A DNA stretch of 64,000 bases from SSC3 sp963769585 (GTDB lineage Bacteria > Actinomycetota > Actinomycetes > Propionibacteriales > Nocardioidaceae), in NCBI GenBank assembly GCA_963769585.1, contig CAVYMJ010000006.1:1426001-1490000 (forward strand). The letters are read 5' to 3'. Positions within the stretch are counted from its first letter, which is position 1. Each line of letters starts with the position of its first letter. Both the position numbers and the translations under genes were made by a program. A model generated the notes under the pieces. That model did no database searches and was not told the origin of the DNA. It saw nothing but the letters and a program-made list of their open reading frames with translations. This document shows positions 1 through 8,110 of this stretch, one piece after another.

Positions 1-707
1 CCTTTGAAGAGACCACCGGTGCGCTTCTCCATCCGCACCGTCTGCCCGTAGCGGGCAAGGTCCCACTTGCCGGTCTGCTTCCGGGTCAGCGGCTCGCCAC
101 GGAACGAGCGGGACTCGGGCCAGATGCCGGTGTCGAGGTCACCGATCACGATGCCGTCGCCCGCCTTCGCGCGGCTTCCGGCGTACCTCCTCCAGGCGCC
201 CTTCTTCCCGGCAAGTCCGAGGAAGGTCGGGGTGTTCCAGGTGTCGACGCCGCGCTCAGTGTCGGGGGTCACCGACTGGACGCGACGGTCCCTGGACAGC
301 TCGATCGCCTGCTGGGCGGTGAGTCGGGCCGCGAAGCCGTTGGCAGCGATGGTGTAGTGCCGCCTCACCGTGGCGTCGACCCCGCGGGCCACGGCCTTGT
401 GGCGCTCGACAAGATGGCGCTGGTAGGCCTTGACCCGGGCGGAACGGCCGTTGAACGCCCGGCCTTCGGCGCTTCGGGTCGCCGGCAGGCCCTTCGTGCC
501 GCCCGAGTAGCCGGTTGCGCTGGCACCGTTCACCAACACGATGTAGTTCCCGGGCGTCAGGTCCGGCGCGACCTTCGCCTCGACCCTCCTCAGGCCCTGA
601 CCCTCCGCAGCGGTGGCCGTCGGCAGCGTGGCCATCACGCCGGTGGTGACGACTCCCGCAGTGAGGAGGCACAGCCAGCGACGCGATCCTAGGAACTTCT
701 TTGACAA
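1..707 (-). CDS. Secreted subtilisin-like serine protease (S8), N-terminal part, cut by window edge
   Basis: First 235 codons of an exported subtilase; the rest lies beyond the left edge. The TTG start at 707 is chosen because GGGAGAG (712-718) lies just upstream and the frame opens directly into a signal peptide (basic SKK/GSRR, hydrophobic core about residues 11-30, ending near ATAAEG). Residues about 54-150 look like an I9-type inhibitor propeptide (YIVLVNG, then a region ending NGFAARLTAQQA), which chaperones folding and is cleaved off. The mature domain begins near residue 155 and reaches the strand IVIGDLDTGIWPES, whose D192 is the expected catalytic Asp. The His and Ser of the triad fall outside the window, so activity cannot be judged. 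The start is unusual (TTG with short spacing), so the exact N-terminus is less sure than the family. Confidence 0.85.
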   Translation of the reverse strand, partial: MSKKFLGSRRWLCLLTAGVVTTGVMATLPTATAAEGQGLRRVEAKVAPDLTPGNYIVLVNGASATGYSGGTKGLPATRSAEGRAFNGRSARVKAYQRHLVERHKAVARGVDATVRRHYTIAANGFAARLTAQQAIELSRDRRVQSVTPDTERGVDTWNTPTFLGLAGKKGAWRRYAGSRAKAGDGIVIGDLDTGIWPESRSFRGEPLTRKQTGKWDLARYGQTVRMEKRTGGLFK

Positions 708-821
708 GGAACTCTCCCGATTGAGCGACTGTCAGCGGCTGGCCGGCCGGGATCGGCGGGTATGCGCACTTCGACCCAAGCCAAGGCCAGTTCAGCGGGC
801 ACGTCAATAGTCGACGCTTGA

Positions 822-1577
822 TCAGGGGGTGCGGAGCATCCCGCCGTCGACGGGGATCATGGTGCCCGTGACGAAGGAGGCCGCTGGTGAGAGCAGGAAG
901 GCGGCGACCGCGCCGAACTCCTCGGGGGTGCCGTCGCGGCGCAGCGGAATCGTCCGGATCGCCGCCTCCTTTGCGGCCGCGGCGTCCCCGGTGGCCGCGT
1001 CGAGCTCATCCACCCTCGCGGTATGGATGCGGGCGGGCATGAGTCCGTTCACCCTGATCCCCCGCGGACCCACGGCGTCGGCGAGGTCCTTGGCGAACAT
1101 CGCAAGACCCGGCCGCAGCCCGTTGGAGATGGCCAGCCCGGTCAGGGGAGATCGGACGGACGTCGAGAGCACGTAGACCAGCGCCCCACCCGGGCCTAGC
1201 TCATCGGCCAGCTCGCGGCCGAGCCGTACGGCGCCCAGGAAGACGCTCTGGAACGCTGCGGTCCAGTCTTCGTCGGTGGCCTCGAGCACGGACCCGGCCT
1301 TGGGGCCACCGACCGAGACGAGCGCTCCGTCGAGCCTGCCGAAGGCCGAGTGTGCAGCGGCGACCAGGGCTGCTGGCGCGGAGGGGTCGGCATTGTCGGC
1401 GACTACTCCCGTCGACTGCTCCCCCAGCTCATCGATGGCCAGGTCGATCGCTGCCTGACGGCGTGAGGAGACCACGACGCGGGCGCCCTCCTCGACCAGA
1501 ACCTTGGCGGTGGCCAGGCCGAGGCCGGCCGTGCCACCGGTCACGATGAAGACGCGGTTCTCCAGATCAAGATCCAT
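822..1577 (-). CDS. SDR-fold oxidoreductase with altered catalytic motif
   Basis: A 251-residue short-chain dehydrogenase/reductase. The Rossmann nucleotide motif TGGTAGLG is at residues 13-20, and the C-terminal end GTMIPVDGG is typical of the family. The catalytic YxxxK is absent: S138 is in place, but positions 151-155 read SNGLR, so Ser replaces Tyr and Arg replaces Lys. A subgroup of SDRs with this substitution is common in actinobacteria and has no assigned reaction. It lies 19 nt downstream of the ABC exporter gene on the same strand and is probably the last gene of the ABC-F / crotonase / exporter run. The substrate cannot be inferred; it may be a binding or regulatory NAD(P) protein rather than an enzyme. 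Confidence 0.88.
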   Translation of the reverse strand: MDLDLENRVFIVTGGTAGLGLATAKVLVEEGARVVVSSRRQAAIDLAIDELGEQSTGVVADNADPSAPAALVAAAHSAFGRLDGALVSVGGPKAGSVLEATDEDWTAAFQSVFLGAVRLGRELADELGPGGALVYVLSTSVRSPLTGLAISNGLRPGLAMFAKDLADAVGPRGIRVNGLMPARIHTARVDELDAATGDAAAAKEAAIRTIPLRRDGTPEEFGAVAAFLLSPAASFVTGTMIPVDGGMLRTP

Positions 1578-1596
1578 GGGACGAAACTACCCGCCG

Positions 1597-3486
1597 TCAC
1601 GAGGCAGTGGGCGCCGGGCGGTGTGCGAACTGGGTGCGATAGAGGTCGGCGTACAGACCGCCTTCGGCCAGGAGCGCCTCGTGGCTGCCCTGCTGGACGA
1701 TCCTGCCGTCGTCGACCACCAGGATCCGGTCAGCACTGCGGATCGTCGACAGCCTGTGCGCGATGACCAGCGAGGTCCGTCCTTCCAGGGCCTGGTCGAG
1801 CGCGTGCTGCACGGCCGACTCGGACTCGGAGTCCAGGTGGGCCGTGGCCTCGTCGAGAACGACGATGGAGGGTGCCTTCAGCAGCAGCCGCGCGATCGCT
1901 AGTCGCTGCCGTTCGCCCCCGGAGAGCCGATAGCCGCGGTCGCCGACCACCGTGTCCAGTCCGTCGGGCAGTGCCCGGATCAACGTCCCGATCTGGGCTG
2001 CCGTCAGGGCCGACCAGATCTGCTCGTCCGTCGCTTGGGGACGTGCATAGACCATGTTCGCCCGGATGGTGTCATGGAACATGTGGGCGTCCTGGGTGAC
2101 ATAACCGACGGCGTCCTCGAGCGACTGCAAGGTCACGTCGCGGACGTCTTGACCCCCGACCCGGACGGTGCCTCCCGTGACGTCGTAAAGGCGAGCCACC
2201 AGATGGGTCATCGTCGTCTTGCCGGCGCCCGATGGTCCGACCAGCGCCACCATCTCGCCAGGCTCCGCGACGAACGACACGTCGTTGAGCACCTCGCCGG
2301 TGTCCCGGGACTCCTTGCGGGCCACCACTTCGAGGCTGGCCAGGGAGACCTCGTCGGCCCGCGGGTAGTGGAAGGCAACGTGGTCGAACTCGATCCGGGA
2401 CGCCGTGGGCGGCAGCGCCACCGCGCCGGGCCTCTCCTGGACCATGGAGGGAAGGTCAAGGACCTCGAAGACCCGCTCGAAGCTCACCAGCGCGGTCATC
2501 ACGTCGATGCGGACGTTGGACAGCCCCTGAAGAGGACCGAGTAGTCGCAGCAGCAGGGTTGCGATGGCCAGGAGGGTGCCGACGCTCAGCGATCCGTCGA
2601 TGGCGAGAAGGCCACCAACGCCGTAGACGAGGGCGGTCGCCAGCGCAGGCACCAGCATGAGGCTGGCACCGAAGACCCGGGTCACCACGGAGATCCGGAC
2701 TCCGAGGTCACGCACGTTGGCAGCCTTGGTCGCGAAGTGCGCGTCCTCCTCTTCGCGACGGCCGAAGAGCTTGAGCAGCATCGCGCCGCCAACGTTGAAC
2801 CGCTCGGTCATGGTGTTACCCATATCCGCATTGCCGTCCATCTGCTGCCGGGTCAGGCCGGAGAGCCGCTGGCTGACCCAGCGGGAGGCGATCAGCAGGA
2901 TCGGGAACAGCAGCAGGCACAAGAGCGTGACCCGCCAGCTCAGGGCGATCAGCGCGACACCCACGACAGCCACGCTGATGGTGTTGGAGACGGTGCTGGA
3001 CAGGGTGGAGGTGAACGCCCGCTGCGCGCCGATCACGTCGTTGTTGAGGCGCGAGACGAGCGCACCGGTCTGGGTGCGGGTGAAGAAGGCCAGGGACATG
3101 CGCTGGACGTGACCGAAGACGGCCGTGCGAAGGTCGAAGATCAGGCCTTCCCCGATGCGGGAGGAGAGGTAGCCCATCGCGACGGCGAGCAGTGCATTGA
3201 CGACCGCGACCCCGGCCATCACGAGCGCGAGGTTCACCACGTGATCCTTGTCGCCCACCAGGATGCCGTGGTCGACGATGCTCTTGATCAACAGCGGAGG
3301 GACGACCACAAGAGCGGCGTCCACCACGGTAAGCCCGAGAAAGAAGCTGATGAGCCGGCGATGTGGCTTGGCGAAGCCGAGCACGCGCTTCAACGTGTCG
3401 CGGCCCAGCCTCTGGTCCGCGATGGTCCGGTCGGTGCGCAGGTTGCGCCAGACCGGGCCCATGTGGCCGCCCATCCCCATTGACAC
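1597..3486 (-). CDS. ABC-type exporter, fused membrane and ATPase domains
   Basis: A 629-residue half transporter. The N-terminal part (about residues 40-340) holds the six-helix exporter membrane domain, with hydrophobic segments beginning LISFFLGLTVVDAALVV. The C-terminal part is an ABC ATPase with Walker A GPSGAGKTT, signature LSGGERQR and Walker B IVVLDEAT followed by the H-loop AHRLS. Export-type ABC proteins of this layout (MsbA/Sav1866 family) dimerise to move lipids, drugs or peptides out of the cell. The start is GTG at 3486, with an in-frame ATG two codons later (3480) as alternative. It begins 4 nt after the stop of the upstream crotonase gene, so the two are probably cotranscribed. 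The substrate is unknown. There is no adjacent second half transporter, so it is probably a homodimer. Confidence 0.93.
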   Translation of the reverse strand: MSMGMGGHMGPVWRNLRTDRTIADQRLGRDTLKRVLGFAKPHRRLISFFLGLTVVDAALVVVPPLLIKSIVDHGILVGDKDHVVNLALVMAGVAVVNALLAVAMGYLSSRIGEGLIFDLRTAVFGHVQRMSLAFFTRTQTGALVSRLNNDVIGAQRAFTSTLSSTVSNTISVAVVGVALIALSWRVTLLCLLLFPILLIASRWVSQRLSGLTRQQMDGNADMGNTMTERFNVGGAMLLKLFGRREEEDAHFATKAANVRDLGVRISVVTRVFGASLMLVPALATALVYGVGGLLAIDGSLSVGTLLAIATLLLRLLGPLQGLSNVRIDVMTALVSFERVFEVLDLPSMVQERPGAVALPPTASRIEFDHVAFHYPRADEVSLASLEVVARKESRDTGEVLNDVSFVAEPGEMVALVGPSGAGKTTMTHLVARLYDVTGGTVRVGGQDVRDVTLQSLEDAVGYVTQDAHMFHDTIRANMVYARPQATDEQIWSALTAAQIGTLIRALPDGLDTVVGDRGYRLSGGERQRLAIARLLLKAPSIVVLDEATAHLDSESESAVQHALDQALEGRTSLVIAHRLSTIRSADRILVVDDGRIVQQGSHEALLAEGGLYADLYRTQFAHRPAPTAS

Positions 3487-3490
3487 CTTG

Positions 3491-4279
3491 TCAGCCTCCG
3501 TAAAGCTTCTCGAGCTCGCGGAACCGGGCTACCTGGGTCTCCCGCTCGAGCCGCGCCTGGGTCTGCAGGTCGTTGCCCCAGGCGGCCTGCAGGATCTTCT
3601 TGGTGCCGCTGACCGCGCCGTGCAGCGGGGCGGTCAAGGACGTGACCAGCTCAGCGAGCGCGCCCTCCACCTGGTCGGCAGGGAGCACCCGGTTGGCCAG
3701 GCCGAGCTCGTGGATCTCCTCAGCCTGAAGCGTGCGAGTGGTTGCCACCAGCTCGAGCGCTCTGGAGTACCCAACCAGCTCGACCAGCCGCTTTGTTCCC
3801 GCGAGGTCGGGGACCAGTCCGTAGAAGGGCTCCTTCATGCACATCTGTACGTCGTCGTGCGCGATCCTTATGTCGGCGGCGAGGGCCAGCTGGAAGCCTG
3901 CCCCGATCGCGTGCCCCTGGACGACGGCCACCGAGACGAACCTCGGGTCGTGCAGCCAGACGAACCCCCGCTGGTAGACCTCGATCGCGTCCGCGATCTC
4001 CTGGTCGGAACCCAACAGAAGTGCGAAGAGGGAGCCGCCATCGGGGCTGCCGCTGGGGTCCAGCATCCTGCGGTCGAGTCCTGCGGAGAACGACTGGCCG
4101 CTGCCACGCAGCACCACCACCCGGACGTCGTCCGCCAGGGACTGGTGGACGTGGTCGAGTGCGGCCCACATCTGCGGGTCCTGGGCGTTGCGTCGGTCCG
4201 GCCGGTCGAGCGTGACCGTGGCGACGGCGCCGTCCTGGTCGAAAAGCACGCCGCCGGCTTGGAGGAGATGGGGGTCCAT
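3491..4279 (-). CDS. Enoyl-CoA hydratase/isomerase family protein (crotonase)
   Basis: A 262-residue crotonase-fold protein. The first oxyanion-hole segment (VLRGSGQSFSAGLD) and the second (GHAIGAGFQLALAADIRI) are both clear, so it should bind an acyl-CoA thioester. Crotonases hydrate enoyl-CoA or isomerise or hydrolyse related CoA esters. Actinobacterial genomes carry many paralogues and the sequence does not fix the substrate. The start is ATG at 4279 (MDPHLLQAG). It sits between the ABC-F gene (35 nt upstream) and the ABC exporter (4 nt downstream), a neighbourhood that does not suggest a fatty-acid operon. It is not one of the KstR-box genes found further right. Confidence 0.9.
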   Translation of the reverse strand: MDPHLLQAGGVLFDQDGAVATVTLDRPDRRNAQDPQMWAALDHVHQSLADDVRVVVLRGSGQSFSAGLDRRMLDPSGSPDGGSLFALLLGSDQEIADAIEVYQRGFVWLHDPRFVSVAVVQGHAIGAGFQLALAADIRIAHDDVQMCMKEPFYGLVPDLAGTKRLVELVGYSRALELVATTRTLQAEEIHELGLANRVLPADQVEGALAELVTSLTAPLHGAVSGTKKILQAAWGNDLQTQARLERETQVARFRELEKLYGG

Positions 4280-4314
4280 GCGGTAACCCTAGGGCCCGCC
4301 CCCGACAGCCCTTC

Positions 4315-5913
4315 TCAGGCCAGCGCGACCAAGTCCAGGTAGTCCTCGCCCCACAGGTCCTCAACGCCATCGGGCAGGATCAGCACGCGGTCGGGCTCGA
4401 GCGCCTGGACCGCGCCCTCGTCGTGGGTGACCAGGATGATCGCGCCCGCGTACGACCGGATCGCGGCCAGCACCTCTTCGCGAGAGGCCGGGTCCAGGTT
4501 GTTGGTCGGCTCGTCGAGCAGCAGCACGTTTGCGCTGGAGACCACCAGGATGGCCAGCGCCAGCCGGGTCTTCTCACCGCCGGAGAGCACGCCGGCCGGC
4601 TTCATGGCATCGTCTCCGGAGAACAGGAACGACCCCAGCACTGACCTGGCCTCACTGTCCGGTAGCTGAGGGGCCGCCGTTCTCAGGTTCTCCAGGACCG
4701 ACCGGTTCACGTCGAGGGTCTCGTGCTCCTGGGCGTAGTAGCCGAGCTTGAGCCCGTGCCCAGGGTGGACGGCGCCCGTGTCAGAGGTGTCGACCCCGGC
4801 GAGGATGCGCAGCAGCGTCGTCTTCCCGGCACCGTTCAGCCCCAGGATCACCACCCGGCTGCCCTTGTCGATGGCCAGGTCGACGTCGGTGAATACCTCG
4901 AGCGACCCGTAGGACTTGGAGAGCTCGCTGGCGGTCAGTGGGGTCTTGCCGCACGCCGCTGGTGCCGGGAACTTGATCTTCGCGACCTTGTCGGCCGCGC
5001 GCTGGGCCTCCAGCCCGTCCATCAGCTTCTCCGCGCGCTTGAGCATCGACTGCGCCGCCTGAGCCTTGCTCGCCTTGGCCCGCATCCGGTTCGCCTGGTC
5101 CATCAGGGTGCTGGCCTTGCGCTCGGCGTTCGCATGCTCTCGCTTGCGCCGGCGCTCGTCGGTCTCGCGCTGCTCGAGGTACGCCCTCCAGCCCATGTTG
5201 TAGATGTCGACCTCGGCCCGGTTGGCATCAAGGTGGAGCACCTTGTTGACGCAGGACTCGAGAAGCCCGACATCGTGGCTGATCACGATCAGGCCACCCT
5301 TGTGGCCCTTGAGGAAGTCGCGCAGCCACACGATGGAGTCGGCGTCGAGGTGGTTCGTCGGCTCGTCGAGGAGCAGCGTCTCCGCTCCCGAGAAGAGGAT
5401 CCGCGCCAGCTCGACGCGGCGGCGCTGCCCACCGGACAGGGTGCGCAGTGGCTGGGCAAGGGTGCGGTCCTCGATGTTGAGGGAGGAGGCGATCTGCTTC
5501 GCCTCCGCCTCCGCGGAGTAGCCCCCGCCGGCATGCAGTGCGGCATCGGCACGTTCGTACTTCCTCATGGCCTTGTCCCGCAGCTGAGGGTCCTCCGACG
5601 CCATCTCGTGCTCGGCCTCACGCAGCCGTCGTACGGCGTCGTCGAGGCCACGAGCGGACAGGATGCGGTGCAGAGCCAGCACCTCGGGGTCACCTGTCCG
5701 AGGATCCTGCGGAAGGTACCCGACCTCGCCGGTCATGATCACGCGGCCACCGGCCGGGAGCGCCTCTCCGGCGATCACCCTGGTCAGGGTGGTCTTGCCG
5801 GCTCCGTTACGGCCCACGAGTCCGATCTTGTCTCCGGCCGCGACTCGGAAGGAGACGTCAGCCATCAGCAGGCGCGCGCCGGCGCGCAGCTCGATGTCGT
5901 GGGCGGTGATCAT
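4315..5913 (-). CDS. ABC-F family ATPase (ribosome-associated type)
   Basis: A 532-residue protein with two ABC ATPase domains in one chain and no membrane segment, the hallmark of the ABC-F class. Domain 1 has Walker A GRNGAGKTT and signature LSGGQRRR; domain 2 has GLNGAGKTT and LSGGEKTR. Between them is the charged linker (about residues 240-310, rich in Arg/Lys/Glu, e.g. RETDERRRKREHANAERK) that in known ABC-F proteins reaches into the ribosomal E/P sites. ABC-F proteins regulate translation or protect ribosomes from antibiotics. With no adjacent resistance gene this looks like a housekeeping translation factor, but the exact subfamily (EttA, Uup or a resistance type) is not certain. First gene of a minus-strand run. 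Confidence 0.93.
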   Translation of the reverse strand: MITAHDIELRAGARLLMADVSFRVAAGDKIGLVGRNGAGKTTLTRVIAGEALPAGGRVIMTGEVGYLPQDPRTGDPEVLALHRILSARGLDDAVRRLREAEHEMASEDPQLRDKAMRKYERADAALHAGGGYSAEAEAKQIASSLNIEDRTLAQPLRTLSGGQRRRVELARILFSGAETLLLDEPTNHLDADSIVWLRDFLKGHKGGLIVISHDVGLLESCVNKVLHLDANRAEVDIYNMGWRAYLEQRETDERRRKREHANAERKASTLMDQANRMRAKASKAQAAQSMLKRAEKLMDGLEAQRAADKVAKIKFPAPAACGKTPLTASELSKSYGSLEVFTDVDLAIDKGSRVVILGLNGAGKTTLLRILAGVDTSDTGAVHPGHGLKLGYYAQEHETLDVNRSVLENLRTAAPQLPDSEARSVLGSFLFSGDDAMKPAGVLSGGEKTRLALAILVVSSANVLLLDEPTNNLDPASREEVLAAIRSYAGAIILVTHDEGAVQALEPDRVLILPDGVEDLWGEDYLDLVALA

Positions 5914-6017
5914 GAGGTCCTCAGTGGTTGTGGGCTCGGCTGACGGGGGCGTGTCCGACTAGTCCGTGTGTGACCTCATGCGACTAGTCTACTTCGCAAC
6001 CAGAGAGGGCTCCGACG

Positions 6018-6965
6018 ATGCGGTTCAACCCCAAGGCACGCCTGGACACCAGCCAGGTCGATGTCCGCCAAGGCGGTGGTAGGGCAGGGAGCGGGTTCCC
6101 CGTCCCATCAGGCGGCGGCGGCCTCAGGGTCGGCGGTGGTCTTGGCGGCCTGGTGGTGCTCCTGCTCATCCTCTTCGTCTCGATGTGCTCCGGCGGGGGC
6201 GGAGGCTTTCAGTTCCCCGCGGCGCCGGACCAGGGCTCGGTCGACACCAGCGAGGTCACGGGGCTACCCAACTGCCGGACCGGTGCCGACGCCGCGCAGA
6301 GCCGGCAGTGCGCGATGGTCGCGAGCGTCAACAGCATCCAGGCCTTCTGGTCCGATGCTCTCCCGCACTACGAGAACACCCCGTACGAGCTCGCTACGAC
6401 GCACTTCTTCTCCCGACAGACCTCGAGTGCGTGCGGCAGCGCCACGACCGAGGTCGGCCCCTTCTACTGTCCCGTGGACAACGGTGTCTACCTGGATCTG
6501 ACGTTCTTCCGGGACATGCTGGAGGGCCAGCTCGGTGCCCGCGGAGGCGAGTTCGCCGAGGCCTACGTCCTGGCTCACGAGTACGGTCACCATGTCCAGA
6601 ACCTGCTCGGCACGATGGGGCGTGTCCGCACCCAGCAAGGCCCACAGAGCGACGCCGTCCGCCTCGAGCTGGAGGCGGACTGCTACGCCGGGTTGTGGTC
6701 GAAGTACGCCGAAGAGGTGCAGGACGCCAACGGCGAGGTCTTCATCCTCGACCTGACCGATGCCGACATCGAGAACGCGATCGACGCGGCTCAGGCCGTC
6801 GGCGACGACCGCATCCAGCGGAGGTCCTCAGGGCGGGTCAACCCGGACCAGTGGACGCACGGATCTGCTGCGGCACGCGTGTACTGGTTCCAGCAGGGCC
6901 GCTCGGAGGGCACGACGCGGGCCTGCGACACGTTCGCCGCGACCGATCTTCACCTGGACGGGTGA
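6018..6965 (+). CDS. Membrane-anchored neutral zinc metallopeptidase (YpfJ family)
   Basis: A 315-residue protein with a short Gly-rich cytoplasmic head, one transmembrane helix (about residues 44-57, LVVLLLILFVSMC) and a large outer domain. The zinc protease motif HExxH is visible as A-HEYGH-H (H187, E188, H191), followed by a downstream acidic stretch LELEADCYAG that can supply the third ligand. Paired cysteines (C86/C99, C139/C151) fit an oxidising extracellular location. This matches the putative neutral zinc metallopeptidase family (DUF for YpfJ), whose substrates are unknown. SD-like AGAGAGGG lies about 8 nt before the ATG. The 3' end overlaps the convergent acVLRF1-type gene by 16 nt. 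Confidence 0.92.
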   Translation: MRFNPKARLDTSQVDVRQGGGRAGSGFPVPSGGGGLRVGGGLGGLVVLLLILFVSMCSGGGGGFQFPAAPDQGSVDTSEVTGLPNCRTGADAAQSRQCAMVASVNSIQAFWSDALPHYENTPYELATTHFFSRQTSSACGSATTEVGPFYCPVDNGVYLDLTFFRDMLEGQLGARGGEFAEAYVLAHEYGHHVQNLLGTMGRVRTQQGPQSDAVRLELEADCYAGLWSKYAEEVQDANGEVFILDLTDADIENAIDAAQAVGDDRIQRRSSGRVNPDQWTHGSAAARVYWFQQGRSEGTTRACDTFAATDLHLDG

Positions 6966-7606
6966 TCCCGGAGCTCGCCCCGCCGAGGGTCCGGGCCGGC
7001 CTCCACCAGCTCCACCCGGCATGACCAGGCGTCCGCCACGGCGCTGCGCAGGACCGCTGCGTTCGGGTCCGGTACGGCGAGCCACGGGGCGGTCACCTTG
7101 TCGACTAGTCCCCGCAGGCGTGGGTCGGCCAGGACCGCATCCACCGCGGTCCGGTCTCCGCCACACACGAGGTGCTCGACGTCGCCGAACTCCTGTACGA
7201 GGATCCGATAGGCATGGTCCGCCGCCGCGTCGTAAGCCGCTCGCGCCTGGTTTTCCCGTCGCCTGGCGAATCGCTGCTGGCTCTGTCCGCCAGCCTTGGT
7301 CCGACCCTGGACGTGGCGCCGGCCCCTCTTGGCGAACGTCGGCGTGGTCGACGTACCCGCCGCGATCGCGAAGCCGCCCTTGCGAACGAGAAGCAGACCC
7401 CATCGGAGCGCGGGCAGTTCAGCAAGCTGTCCCACCACCGTAGCGGAGCAGGGAAGGTCGAAGGGCCTGCTGATCGCGGCCACCGAGCCATCAGCGGCCG
7501 TCGCCACCAGACGGCCGTCGTTACCCACTCGGTAGGCCCCGTGTCGGCTCTCGAAATTCTCCAGCCAGCGCACGATTCGGTCGGCCGGTACGAGGAGCGT
7601 AGGCAT
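6950..7606 (-). CDS. acVLRF1-type peptidyl-tRNA hydrolase (ribosome rescue)
   Basis: The protein carries the VLRF1 signature: a basic loop beginning GRTKAGGQSQQRFARRRE, with the conserved Gln expected to act like the release-factor GGQ glutamine. The N-terminal part MPTLLVPADRIVRWLENFESRHG and the long basic helix after the loop fit the actinobacterial Vms1-like release factor family. Members of this family in eukaryotes (Vms1/ANKZF1) cleave peptidyl-tRNA on stalled 60S subunits, and the actinobacterial version is thought to do so in rescue. The frame is open upstream to 7759. I use the ATG at 7606 (218 aa), but TTG at 7618 or GTG at 7612 follow a GGAGG better, so the true N-terminus may be 2-4 residues longer. 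It overlaps the convergent metallopeptidase by 16 nt. Confidence 0.85.
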   Translation of the reverse strand: MPTLLVPADRIVRWLENFESRHGAYRVGNDGRLVATAADGSVAAISRPFDLPCSATVVGQLAELPALRWGLLLVRKGGFAIAAGTSTTPTFAKRGRRHVQGRTKAGGQSQQRFARRRENQARAAYDAAADHAYRILVQEFGDVEHLVCGGDRTAVDAVLADPRLRGLVDKVTAPWLAVPDPNAAVLRSAVADAWSCRVELVEAGPDPRRGELRDHPSR

Positions 7607-7731
7607 GGCCACACCCAACCACAGCCTCCGCCAAGCTCGCCCGAGAGCGGACCGGTGATGCCCAGCCCGTGGCCATGGCGCATGGCGAACGCTTAGCCCG
7701 TTCGGGTCATGCCGGGCAGACGCAACGCGAC

Positions 7732-7737
7732 TACCGT
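7732..7737 (+). promoter_or_regulatory. Putative -10 box for the small secreted protein gene
   Basis: TACCGT fits the actinobacterial TANNNT -10 pattern. It would start transcription near 7743-7744, directly at the hairpin at 7742-7765 and about 40 nt before the ATG at 7783. No convincing -35 hexamer was seen. Confidence 0.4.
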
Positions 7738-7741
7738 CGAC

Positions 7742-7765
7742 CCTGGTGAGGGGGAACACACCAGG
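7742..7765 (+). promoter_or_regulatory. Hairpin in the 5' leader of the small secreted protein gene
   Basis: CCTGGTG (7742-7748) and CACCAGG (7759-7765) form a perfect 7-bp stem with a 10-nt purine-rich loop. It lies between the putative -10 box and the ribosome site (GGAAGGG/GGGGG before ATG 7783). It could be a 5' stabilising stem-loop or an inverted-repeat operator; the sequence alone cannot decide. Confidence 0.45.
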
Positions 7766-7782
7766 AAGGGTGGGGGTTATTC

Positions 7783-8076
7783 ATGCGAAAGAGCTCATGG
7801 TCTGCTGCTGCGGCCTGCGCGGTCGTCATCGCGGGATTGGGAGCCAGTCCCGCATCAGCACAGGGTCAAGTCGAGCGGGGACCCGAGCACGCCAACTCGA
7901 TCTGCTCGTTCTCGGGTCTGAACGACGAACCGAACGACCCGGTAGAGGGCGGTCGGGTTCAGTCCTACGGCCAGATAGTCAAGGCGGGGGGGAAGTCACA
8001 GGTTCCGAGTCCCGGCCTGCTGTGCAACGGGCACAAGTTCCCGTACCCGGAGGCCTTCGAGGAGGAAACCCCTTAG
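7783..8076 (+). CDS. Small secreted protein of unknown function
   Basis: A 97-residue protein with a clear Sec signal peptide: MRKSSW, hydrophobic core to about residue 20, and cleavage after ASPASA (residue 26). The mature part of about 70 residues has two cysteines (in NSICSFSG and GLLCNGH) that could form one disulfide. It is otherwise polar, with a Gly/Gln/Tyr segment (GGRVQSYGQ). Similar small secreted proteins with a CSFSGLND-like motif are found in actinobacteria without known function. The ATG is preceded by purine-rich GGAAGGGTGGGGG. A strong hairpin terminator (8091-8110) follows. I do not assign a function. Confidence 0.8.
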   Translation: MRKSSWSAAAACAVVIAGLGASPASAQGQVERGPEHANSICSFSGLNDEPNDPVEGGRVQSYGQIVKAGGKSQVPSPGLLCNGHKFPYPEAFEEETP

Positions 8077-8090
8077 GACGGCAACTGTGG

Positions 8091-8110
8091 CGGCGGGGAA
8101 TACCCCGCCG
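8091..8110. terminator. Bidirectional hairpin terminator
   Basis: CGGCGGGG (8091-8098), loop AATA, CCCCGCCG (8103-8110): a perfect 8-bp GC stem with a tetraloop. It sits exactly between the convergent small secreted protein gene (stop 8076) and sufT (stop 8111). There is no T-run, as is usual in actinobacteria, and it can serve both strands. Confidence 0.75.

Noticed and set aside
2737..3483. Plus-strand open frame of 248 codons over the ABC exporter
   Set aside because: Antisense to a well supported gene, low-complexity translation rich in Arg/His/Asp/Gly, no own start signal.
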